A DNA stretch of 64,000 bases from NCBI GenBank assembly GCA_963932465.1, contig OZ010791.1, forward strand, positions 157,350,012 through 157,414,011. Reading direction: 5' to 3'. The stretch comes from Maratus speciosus. Its lineage: Eukaryota > Arthropoda > Arachnida > Araneae > Salticidae. The position numbers and the translations under genes were made by a program. Shown here in pieces: positions 11,329-20,991 of this stretch; within the stretch, counting starts at the first letter, position 1; each line of letters opens with the position of its first letter. The notes below the pieces were generated by a model. The model was not told the DNA's origin, searched no databases, and worked only from the letters and a program-made list of their open reading frames with translations.

Positions 11329-11336
11329 CCTATTCT
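11329..11336. repeat. Right target-site duplication of hAT-like element
   Basis: CCTATTCT, identical to 7724-7731. Confidence 0.85.
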
Positions 11337-11590
11337 CCCTTTCGGTTCGAAGCTATAAAAACCGCCATACCAATTGTCACGTCACAGAAATATTGTTCAT
11401 TGTGGTTACTGCAAGCAGACGATTACAGAAAATTTCGTTTACACTTAAAAGAATATAATTTGTTTAGCATTTATTTCCAGTTAATAATTCATAAAGAAAT
11501 GGATCCTATTCTTCTTTTCGATTCGAGGCTATAAAAATCGCCATTTTACCAATTGTGATGTCACAGGAATACTGTCCATTATGAAGTTGA
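11337..11590. repeat. Duplicated host repeat, about 178-bp spacing
   Basis: The phrase GGTTCGAAGCTATAAAAA with ACCAATTGTCACGTCACAG downstream (from about 11343) is repeated as GATTCGAGGCTATAAAAA and its downstream phrase from about 11519. It provides the paralogous uninterrupted site for the hAT-like insertion at 7732. Confidence 0.6.
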
Positions 11591-12118
11591 AATAGAAACT
11601 TTCAGTTTAAAATTACTTATAGTATTTCCATAATTTACTGCCCCCCCCCCCCTTCTTAATAAAGCAGCATTTAAACAAAAATATTAACAGTTTTACTGTG
11701 AATAAAATAACCTTATTTAAAATAGTATGCGCGTAAATGAGCGCTATTTTAAATATTTAAATCTCATTTTCCTTCATTTTTTTAAATCTCATTTTCCTGT
11801 TTCACGTACTTTTCCTCTTTTTTTATCTTTTTGCAATCTCATGCCTGAGTACACCCTTAAAACGGTAACTTTTTCGTCAAGCCATATTTTTGTTTTAAAT
11901 AAACAAAAATTTATTTCTTTTTTGCTGTATGGGTTGCTCCTATTAAAACTTGCCAATATAAAAGTCGTAGATAATATTAAGAAGATTTATAATAAATTTT
12001 TGCTCATTGGACATCTTATAAATTGACGAAGATAACTTTTTTCTTCCTCCCCCCCCTCCCCCCGCACACCTATAGTTTTTCGTATTTATTTTTATTTTAT
12101 TTTTTTCTTTTCAGTAAG
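11591..12118. other. Intergenic, repeat fragments
   Basis: C tracts at about 11641-11652 and 12050. About 11935-12025 is a fragment of the composite repeat (GTAGATAATATTAAGAAGAT phrase). The 99-residue frame at 11727-12026 ends inside that repeat and is not a gene. Confidence 0.5.
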
Positions 12119-12677
12119 ATCGATTGGAAATAAAGCCTACTTTTACATGACGTACTATATAAAATTTTCTTAGGGGCCATCTACAAATCAAAACCACGAC
12201 AAACTTTGTTTTTTACAATGGACAACTTTGACAATATAATTTAAATCTTCGGTTCAAACTATGCCTTGACATGAAATTTTAATTCATTTGGATGATAAGT
12301 TTTTGAATTGTAAGCATTGAAAATCTAAAGCTTCTAATGTTAAATGTTAAATTATTTTTCATATTTTTATTACTATCTCCTGAAATTATAATCCTAATGC
12401 GATAATTTTTTGTATGGTTGTAATACACTGCTCAAAACAATTAAAGGATATTTGAAGTTTTATATAAAATAAAGATATAAACGAAATTTTTTTTGCCGAA
12501 AATAGAAGAAGAGAATCACAAATGCAAATTTTTCTGGTTTTCAAACTGTGGAGTATGCAAATTTTGAGTTCAACGTCAAAAACGTCGCTTCAGCGGCAGC
12601 GAATGAAATTTGACTTTCAACTGGATAAAAGAGAATGAAGACAAGGATGATCGGCATTCAGTGATTGCTTTGTTTCG

Positions 12678-13718
12678 ATGAGTACGATGTCTCAGCGAAG
12701 TCATTTGACAGATTCAGAAGCTTTGAGAATTGTTGGTAGGTTAGAAGGGGGCCAAACTCAAGCCGAAGTAGCGCAAGCCATTGGAGTGCCACAAAGTGTC
12801 ATTTCCAGGATCTGGAACCGTTTTTTGGAGAGTGGATGTGCAGGCCGAAGACCAGGGCAAGGTCGTAGACGGGCAACAACGCCCAATGATGATCGGTATT
12901 TAGCGTTAACAGCTCGGAGACACCGAACCATGAACGCTACTCTTCTCCAACAACACCTTCGCTCGGCTACAAGCACCACGATTTCAACTCAGACTGTCCG
13001 AATCCGGCTCCATGCTGTAGGTCTGTATGCTCGCCGACCGATGGTATGTGTTAGATTAACATCAAGGCATCGTCGCGACCGCAGGGAGTGGGCAACCGAG
13101 CATGTCAACTGGAGGAGAAATGAATGGAGCAATATTCTGTTTTCTGACGAGTCCCGTTTTTCTGTGCATCCGGATAATAGGCGTATTTTCATCTGGAGGG
13201 ACCGTGGCAGTAGGAATAATCCTGCGTTCGTGCACGAAAGTGTCAGATTTGGCGGTGGAGGAGTGTTGGTGTATGGTGGCATCTCCATTGACGGGCGCAC
13301 TGACCTCTACATCATTCGAGTTGGAGCTCTGACTGGTCGGCGATATAGGGATGAGATCCTCAGACCTATTGTAGTCCCTTACGCTGCAGCAATCGGAGAT
13401 AACTTCATTTTAATGGACGATAACTGCAGGCCACATCGTGCAAACCTGGTGGAGGATTTCCTTTTCGAGGAAGGAATCGTTCGAATGGAATGTCCAGCGT
13501 GTTCTCCAGACATGAATCCAATCGAGCACGTTTGGGACGCTCTAGGAAGACGAGTTTCTGGCCGCCAACAACCCCCACAAACTCTCCAAGAACTGGAAAG
13601 AGCTCTTCTGGAAGAGTGGGGCAGAATACCCCAACTCGTCATTAATAGCCTCATTGAGTCCATGCCTCAAAGGTGTTCAACGTTGCTGGCCGCCCGTCGA
13701 AACCATACCCCCTACTGA
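12678..13718 (+). CDS. Tc1/mariner transposase (DD34E)
   Basis: A complete 346-residue frame that would cut and paste the surrounding element at TA sites. An N-terminal helix-turn-helix (about residues 8-50, phrase EVAQAIGVPQSVISRIW) and a second DNA-binding helix region (about 70-125) flank a basic GRRPGQGRRR linker at 56-65, the place of the GRPR motif in this family. The catalytic triad is visible: D157 in LFSDESRFSVH, D248 in MDDNCRPH and E283 in SPDMNPIEHVWD, with 34 residues between the last two, the Tc1 spacing. Length is normal for the family (about 340). The first ATG is used; a second Met follows at residue 4. No internal stop or frameshift is present, unlike every other transposase trace in the window. 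AATAAA follows at 13809. Antisense and shifted frames over this gene are shadows. Family assignment is secure; activity is inference. Confidence 0.96.
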   Translation: MSTMSQRSHLTDSEALRIVGRLEGGQTQAEVAQAIGVPQSVISRIWNRFLESGCAGRRPGQGRRRATTPNDDRYLALTARRHRTMNATLLQQHLRSATSTTISTQTVRIRLHAVGLYARRPMVCVRLTSRHRRDRREWATEHVNWRRNEWSNILFSDESRFSVHPDNRRIFIWRDRGSRNNPAFVHESVRFGGGGVLVYGGISIDGRTDLYIIRVGALTGRRYRDEILRPIVVPYAAAIGDNFILMDDNCRPHRANLVEDFLFEEGIVRMECPACSPDMNPIEHVWDALGRRVSGRQQPPQTLQELERALLEEWGRIPQLVINSLIESMPQRCSTLLAARRNHTPY

Positions 13719-13808
13719 AAATGATTTTCTTTGAAGAAAACACCTTTTCTTATTCTTTTTTTCTCATATGCACAAATTGTGTTTTTTTCCTTTAGTACAC
13801 AAATGCGC

Positions 13809-13814
13809 AATAAA
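13809..13814 (+). promoter_or_regulatory. Possible polyadenylation signal of Tc1 transposase
   Basis: AATAAA 91 bases after the stop codon and still inside the element. Confidence 0.4.
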
Positions 13815-14236
13815 ATGCATTTTTTTCTGCCAAACATGTGTAATTTATTCTCATATAACCTACTATGTCTGTCGACCATGTATCAATCAGCTAAACAGTT
13901 TACCAGATACAAAATCCACCTAAAACTGCAATATTCTTTAATTGTTTTGAGCATAAAAAACCCGGAAATACATTGAGTTTGCAATTTAAAAATTTTTATA
14001 ATATGAATTAAGAAATTAATATTCGAAAAAAATATGAATTTGCAACCTACAATATTTTTTATTAGATTTATATTTATTATGTTCTGTTTTATGCGAGTTC
14101 TCAAACTTTTCTTTCAAGTAATTTTCGAATTATGATTTAAAAACATAAAATGATGGTTTATGATGTCCAGAAAAGCATACTTTGAAAAAAATATATTTAA
14201 CTCATTTTATTCAAACATTTGGGCTGGCACTGGTAG

Positions 14237-14726
14237 AGTGTTCTCAAATCCAAATGGGCAACTTTATAACATGAGTTTTAATTTATTTTTGTTCGAAAAT
14301 GCATGAAACTAGCAGTTGATGTTGTTCAGAAACTATCTAATCGAGCTGTTTTTCCCTTTTTTTTTGAAAACGCAATAGATCTTTCAGAAAATAGTGTCAA
14401 AGTGGGCGTTTTGAAACGAATTTCCGCGCGAAAGTAGAATGACCACTCAAGAGCGGGCGAAAAACGTGTTTGTCACGTGATCAAAATCGCTTATAACTCA
14501 ATAGGTAATTTATTGATCAAAAAATGGAAAACATAGTTTGATTCTAAATTGCTTCCATGGCCAGGCTTTCCAATTTTATACATTGATCAAAAAATGGAAA
14601 ACACAGTTCAATTCGAAATCGCTTCCATGGCCAGGCTTTCCAATTTTATATCTTTCCGCTAAAAAAAGAATTTGTAAATGTGTCAAAACGTTTTGCGCTT
14701 GTTGAGCAGAGCAGTTAAGAACAGCC
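14237..14726 (+). mobile_element. TTAA MITE, family T1
   Basis: Matches 18107-18525 over its length (GATCTTTCAGAAAATAGTGT and GTGTCAAAACGTTTTGCGCT phrases). Right TTAA is at 14727-14730; the left terminus is degraded. A 73-bp internal tandem duplication (AAAAAATGGAAAACA block, about 14510-14652) distinguishes this copy. Confidence 0.7.
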
Positions 14727-14770
14727 TTAAGCGAGTGCAATGATCATACTAGCAAGAAATAATACATTAA

Positions 14771-14973
14771 CCCCTTGAGGGGCACCGGTATATGTTATAT
14801 ACCACCTTCGATTAATGAAGTTTTACACCAGAAAAATTTTATTAAATTTTATTTTTCTAACTTTGGTGGAAAAAAGCCGTAAAAATGCTTTTACTTATTT
14901 TGAAATTGAATTTTTCAAAGATTCCGGTGGGAATTCAGCATTTCACAAACGTAATTGCTTGCCCCTCAAGGGG
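14771..14973. mobile_element. TTAA MITE with CCCCTTGAGGGGCA ends
   Basis: 203 bp with perfect 14-bp inverted ends CCCCTTGAGGGGCA and TTAA at 14767-14770 and 14974-14977. Each end is itself palindromic (CCCCTTGAGGGG). A related diverged copy is at 47885-48080. The 69-residue frame at 14815-15024 runs out of the element and is chance. Confidence 0.85.
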
Positions 14974-15466
14974 TTAATAGAAGTGATATTGCCATACCGT
15001 AGCATTCCAACAATCGAGGATTGAATTTCAATTTGGATACAGCCCCTAAAATAATCTTATTTTAAAATACTTAATTTCTCTGAAACTAATCGTACGAGTT
15101 TCATAAAAATTTGTTTTAGGCTAATTGAAGGATGTAGAGTTTATTTATGGTGTCAAATTTGAGTATTGCTACTGGAAAAAAAGAATTTTGGGATTGTTTT
15201 AAACTGTAGATTCTCCCCTACCCCAAGCAAATTTTATGTACATTATTTAATAAAAGTAAACCTTGTTTCCATACGTTTGGCACCAGTAACTTTCTTCTAC
15301 AATAATTCGTTGTAGAGTTAGTAGGGGATGTTTACTTTTTTTCCCACGACTGTACATATATGATACAAAATGTAGTGAAAGATTAAGCCAACTGCCCTTA
15401 GACAACTTTAACGGTAAACTTTAAAGAGCAATTATTTTCTTGTGGCTATCCTGCATTGTGAATTAA

Positions 15467-15900
15467 GGCTGTATTCAAATCCAAACTCCTTATTTTCAGA
15501 CTCATTTTAAATTCTTTTTTTCTCTCAAACACATTCAATTGACAGGTTCTCTTATTGAGAGACTATGTAATGTGCCGTTCTTGTCGATTTTTTTTAAAAA
15601 GGCAGAATATATTGCAAAAAAAAAAAAAAAAAAAAAAAAATGCTATCAAATTTGACGTTTTGAACCGAATTTCCCGAAACGAGAGAGCTGGGAACGAAAA
15701 AATGGACATACTGAGAAAAAAATCGTTTATAAATCAAATTCTAGTTAATTGAGCGAAAAATGAAAACATACGTCCGCTTATACATCTCTTGAAAAATCAC
15801 GTCAGCAAGTTTCATGTTTTTACTTTTAAAAATGAGCCTGAAAATGTGTCAGAAAATTTCGAGCTGTTGAGGGTGGAAAAATATTTTTTGGGGTACACCC
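15467..15900 (+). mobile_element. TTAA MITE, family T2
   Basis: 434 bp, TTAA at 15463-15466 and 15901-15904. Ends GGCTGTATTCAAATCC and the complement of GGGTACACCC. Contains a long A tract near 15616-15640. Homologous to 5418-5823. Confidence 0.8.
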
Positions 15901-15904
15901 TTAA

Positions 15905-16105
15905 GGAAAGACACGACTTGGACGCCACGCCCACGCACATTAAGTTTACTCTAACATTTTATATTCATTTATTATCTGTAACTATATTTTATGCAATTGT
16001 TTATATATACTTTAATTCATGTGTTTGATAAAACTGTGGAAGAACTTTACACAAGTTAGAATAAGTGTCTAAGATTTTTAGCTCTTTGAAAAATTGTACT
16101 TTTCA
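15905..16105. other. Intergenic or intronic, no gene
   Basis: AT-rich, no feature beyond the end of an 79-residue chance frame. Confidence 0.4.
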
Positions 16106-16291
16106 CAGGGTTCGTACGCTTCAAGGACTTTCAAGCACCTATTACCAGAATTTTCATAAAGTAATATTTGCCTAATTAAATGGATAAAAAATTCTCGTTT
16201 CAGGTATAGCGATCAGTACGGTACGTAATTTTCTGGTACTAAAACCCCTAAAATAGTCTGAATCCCCTGTTGCCTACGCGTACGAACCCAT
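16106..16291. mobile_element. Short MITE, GGGTTCGTACGC ends
   Basis: Inverted ends GGGTTCGTACGC and GCGTACGAACCC about 180 bp apart. Flanks TTTTCACA and ATTTCAGC agree at five of eight positions, so an 8-bp duplication (hAT-like) is possible but not clear. Confidence 0.55.
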
Positions 16292-16759
16292 TTCAGCTAA
16301 AAAACCCATTAACTCCTAAAGTACTCGAGCGATTTCGACAAAAACATTTTTGGCGGTAGAGTATAAATATAAGATCATAGCAGACAGTTAAAAAATAATA
16401 ATAATAATTAATTTCAGAAAAAAAAAAAAAAAAAACATTTTTGAAAAACGGAAAATTTCTGAAAAATTGCCATTACTCTAACATAAAAAGTTTTAGTCGC
16501 AGAAAAAATCTGTTTGCCATAAGTCATGAACGTAATCCAGTGAATATGGATTCCAAATTTCATCAAAATCGGTCGAGTAGTTTCCGAAGAAATGGGTCTT
16601 AAAGCTCGCATATTTCCCATAGTATTGCACCATTTTGAGCATTATCTACGCTGTATCTTATGTCTCTAAAACTATAATCTAAAACTAAAACTGTAATCTC
16701 AAACTTTTCTTTAAAAAATCTTTTTTTACACCATTTCATTTTTATTATTATTTCTTTAG
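16292..16759. other. Region upstream of first confident exon
   Basis: No exon recognised. Contains a repeat-type phrase ATCAAAATCGGTCGAGTAGT. The last bases form a good acceptor: T-rich tract ending TTTCTTTAG at 16759. Confidence 0.5.
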
Positions 16760-17226
16760 GTTATTTCGCCAATATGCTTGAATTACCATCTAAGATCAAA
16801 GACAGGAACTTTGTGTGCATGCCAGTTGAAAGGATGGTCATTGAGCGCGACGAGGAATACAGCAGGTGTGGGAAGTGGATTTCGACCAACTATACTGGCA
16901 GTTTACGCTGGATTGACGAAGTTTGGACCAAAGTGCAAGTTTTACTGGAAAACGGAACTCTGATAAGGATAAAGGCATCTACTGCCGCCATGAAAAATAC
17001 CGTTGGAACTGTAATGTGTCTCACAAGACCTGGTATAGATGAAATAAAACGCGCAGCTGAAGAAATTCGCAAAGTTGTTAACTACAAAAGCTGCATGTAT
17101 TATAAAATCAACTACGTGACGGAAAATGGAATTAACAACAGAAACGGACATAGAAGGATATCAATATACATGCATACTTTTAAGGGTCTTTTCTACAGAA
17201 ACAGTGCTACTGAAGGATGGGTGCTG
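16760..17226 (+). CDS. Exon 1 of visible part, C11orf68-like gene
   Basis: Starts in phase 1 (two bases complete a codon) and ends in phase 0 after residue L151. The frame remains open past the donor GTAAAT into a T-rich intron, which gives a false phenylalanine-rich tail; the splice to 17971 is preferred because it keeps frame. The Met at 16774 could be the initiator if 16760 is a 5'-UTR junction. Confidence 0.78.
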
Positions 17227-20200
17227 GTAAATATTCTTGAGTTTTTTTTTTTGTTTTTTTTTTTTTTTTTGTTTTTTTATACATTTCTTTTTTTCTTTTT
17301 AATGCATTTTCAAAGTACATACATTTTCATTACTATATTATTTTAAAATTTAACAGGCATATTTCTGTAATTTAATTCCTTTAACATTCTGTAAAATATT
17401 AATTGATATCCCGTCAATTAACGGGCGTAATAATTATAAGTAAGTAGTACGTAAGTTAAAAAAAGAAATTTCCCCCTATTGGATTCCTTTTTCACATGAA
17501 ATTTTTAAAAATGCATTTTCAAAATGCTCCATATATTTGATTTAAACATGATTTTTTTGTCGTTAAATTGTAGGGAAAAATTTTTCATAAACGATGTCTG
17601 CACCCAAAGACTGTGGTTTAAAGTCATTGAATACGGTTCCATATAGACTGTAAAGAGGTAAAAATAAAAAAGCCAGAAAACAATCGTAATATAAAAATAC
17701 AATCCAATAAAAGAGTGATTTTTTAACAAAAAATATCGCCCTTAGTTACAAGAATGCAGTTAATTTTGCACCAGATTTTACATTTAAAATATTTGCATTT
17801 CAGTTGAATGAAGTGTCTGTATAAAATTACGAGAAATGACAATAAGATAAAATTTATCTATTTTTTATACTACTGTGTGCATGCTAAAATATTTATCCGA
17901 TTTTTGATTATTTGTTCAATATTTAATCATTATTAAATCAATCATTTATTTATTTTATTTTATTTTTTAGGAAAACGACACAAAAATCAACTATCAAAGA
18001 TGTAGAATGTCTCTAGAGGAAAAAGATAAAATCTTAAATTCAGGTATTGCATAGTGGTCTTTATCGACGGAATTCTTACTTTTCATGCATTGTATTGTTC
18101 TTTTAAGGCTGTTCACAAATCCAAAAGGGCAACTTTATGACATAAGTTTTAATTTAGTTTTGTTCGGAAAGGCATGAAACTAGCAGGTGTTGGTGTTCAG
18201 AAACTATGTAATCGAACTGTGCTTTTCGTTTTTTTTTTTACAAACGCAATAGATCTTTCAGAAAATAGTGTCAAAGTGGCCGTTTTGAACCGAATTTCTG
18301 CGCGAAAGAATAACCACTCAAGGAAGGGTGAAAAAGTCTTTGTCACGTGACCAAAATCGCTTATAACTCAATAGGTAATTTATTTATCAAAAAATGGAAA
18401 ACACAGTTCGATTACAAATCGCTTCCATAGTCAGGCTTTCCAATTTTATATCTTTCCGTTAAAAAACGAATTATAAATGTGTCAAAACGTTTTGCGCTTG
18501 TTGAGCAGAACAGTTGAGAACAGCCTTAAGTTTACTGATTTGGGAATAATAGCTTATTCTCATTCTCACCAATGAATATTTCTTGGAAAGTATTTTTCCT
18601 CCTATATTCCTTCGACTACCTATTCCTTCGTATTCCGTTTACAAAAGCTGTCCTTGAAACGTAAAAAAGCATTTTGAGTGGCAGTGAGATAAGATATTGC
18701 AGGGTATTGGACAGTTTTATTCACGTGACACACACACCCTATCATCACTGCTGGGGGGATCATAACACCCCAGTAAAAGGATTCAATTTTCATTACTTTT
18801 CGGTTACGGGCCGATTACATACATACGAATATTTTGTCCATTAATTGACTTGTGATAATAATACAATTTCCTGCCGACGCGACGTTTCCTCTCGACATTA
18901 TCTAGATAAATCGCTAGATTTTGTTCAGACGATATTGTAAGAAGCTCTCCATTGGACTACTGTTCATTTACCGACAGTTCTCGTATTAGGCCGAAATTTA
19001 GTCAATATGTCATGTTGTTGGGGGTGGCTTCTGATATGACTGGAGAAGAAACATTTATTTCGTGTTTTGATGCAGTACCAAAACAATTGCTAATGAGAGT
19101 TTGAGTAGTGCTAGATGGCTTGGAGGGGATGGAAACATCACGAGTATTTCAATAGTTTTCAAACCTGAGTTTTGAATACAATCATCCCCTAGATTGTCAT
19201 GATTTTCATTGTTCTTTCTATAACGCGAGAAGCTACAAAATCATCTTCAATGAAAACGCTTTGGTTAAATGACCAAATTCCTGTAAATTTAAATCCCTTG
19301 GTAATGCTGCGAATATTAAATGATGCAATATATGCAAGTGTTACAAGATCTCGAATTTCATGTATAGAAAACCTTTTCCCTGAATTTGAAACCTTCCAGT
19401 CATTGACGTCTCTTTTGATGTGTGATTTGAATGAGCCAAAGACACCTACATCATGAGACTGTACAATCATGAGACCTACATCAAGAATCTGCAGCCGATA
19501 GGAAGTATGAGAAGGAAATGTTAATAAATGAATGCCATTTCAGTTGGAAAATTAAGTTGTCATTATATGCCAAGTTTTTTCCAATAAAAAAAAAACCCAC
19601 AGATTATTAAGCCTAATCATGCTCATTAGTTATTATTTAGAGATAAATGACAAAAAGAAAAGAAAAATTTTAAAAGTTTCGGCGTCTCATATGTCAATAG
19701 ACGCACTGGGACTGTCCCAATATACCCCGCTTGATCTTGACCCAATGTGTCCCTAAAGGCCAATTTTTAAAAAAACATGTTAGACCTAATTATTGGAAGT
19801 TGGCAGGATATATTTTTTAGTAAAAATTGCCTTACAGGCGTCGATCCATGCAAAATTTGGGGCCTATTTAGGGCCCCTTCACAAAATCCATTATATAAAA
19901 CAGGCCCCTTCAGAAAATGCCTCTTAATAAAACAGGCTCCTTCACAAAATTCGTTTTAATAAAATAGGCCCTTTCACAAAATTCAATTCCATAAAAGCAT
20001 ACTCTTCATTAATTATTTTTATGTTGTTAGGTTTTAAAATGTATAAATTGCAAAGAAAACAAGTTCACCAGAAAGGAAAATTTTAGCAGAAGAACTTAAA
20101 GAAGTTATTATTAATAAATGATTGGTTCAAATTTCAATAACTGGATTTCATATTTCGTTACAAGATATTACTTTTCACAAAAATAAAGCAAATTTCACAA

Positions 20201-20942
20201 AAATATAATAAATTTCACAAAAATATAATACATTTCACAAAAATACTTTTTATTTTTCACAAAATGGGCCAGAAGAAAAAAAATCCCTGCATCGACTCCT
20301 GCCTTATTATATGTACATTCATATTTTTAAAAGTTCCTTAAATACTTTCAATAATTTTAAAATAATCTCATCATAAAATGGCTTTGAAAAGTTACTCTTG
20401 AGCATCAAAAATAGAGTTGGTTACTTAGAATTCTACTAGTTTTTCTGTGACATTTTCAAAAGCATATAGTTAATGCACTGATGCAACACTGATGCCATCT
20501 TCTGAAAATTTATTGAGAATTTTTTCCCATTGGTATTGTGAGATAAGAACTTTGTCCCAATGTGGCTCGTGTCCCAGTGTTCCCCCTTCTTCCGTAGTCA
20601 ATATAAACAATATTAACCCAAATATTTTCTTGTTATTGCAATAATAATATAACTTGCTTGATCGCAATTTGAATAGAAATATCTCTATTTTACCCTTAAA
20701 AATTCCTCTTTTTTTTCTTCTTTTTTTAATTAAGAGCCAACATTAATCAAGCGGCGACATTAGCAAACAAATGTTAAACCAATGGAGGCGTTCTTATTTT
20801 TCTTCAGAAGACAATTTTAATTTTGGAACTAACCGACCTGTTTTTTAACGGCTTTGAAAACGTCCTCGGAAATAAACTGCAACCGAATTTGAAAACGTAC
20901 AAAAATATAAAGTCAGACATCGACCTCATACATATTATAAAT

Positions 20943-20991
<49 letters not shown>

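Larger units (their letters stand above)
12426..13953 (+). mobile_element. Tc1-type transposon, potentially autonomous
   Basis: About 1.53 kb. Inverted ends share TGCTCAAAACAATTAAAG (left from 12428) and its complement (right, to 13953). TA dinucleotides sit just outside (12424-12425 and 13954-13955). The outermost three bases of the right end appear lost relative to the left CAC. The insertion lies in a TA element whose unoccupied counterpart is at about 9812-9850, which confirms the borders. Encodes one uninterrupted transposase. Confidence 0.9.
12119..15352. mobile_element. TA element with long inverted repeats, copy 2
   Basis: Same family as 9442-11218. The right terminus (complement of CAGTCGTGGGAAAAAAAG, TA at 15353-15354) is intact. 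The first part of the left arm is missing; homology starts at CGATTGGAAATAAAG near 12121. It has been split by a Tc1 element (12426-13953), a T1 TTAA MITE (about 14237-14726) and a second TTAA MITE (14771-14973). Internal phrases such as TTAATATTCGAAAAAA match copy 1 at 9897-9912. Confidence 0.8.

Noticed and set aside
12758..13663. Antisense and shifted frames of 73-103 residues over the Tc1 gene
   Set aside because: Shadows of the real transposase frame, which alone has domain motifs.
17227..17346. C-terminal extension of exon 1 with poly-phenylalanine
   Set aside because: It reads into T-rich intron sequence; the GTAAAT donor at 17227 joins in frame to a good exon at 17971.
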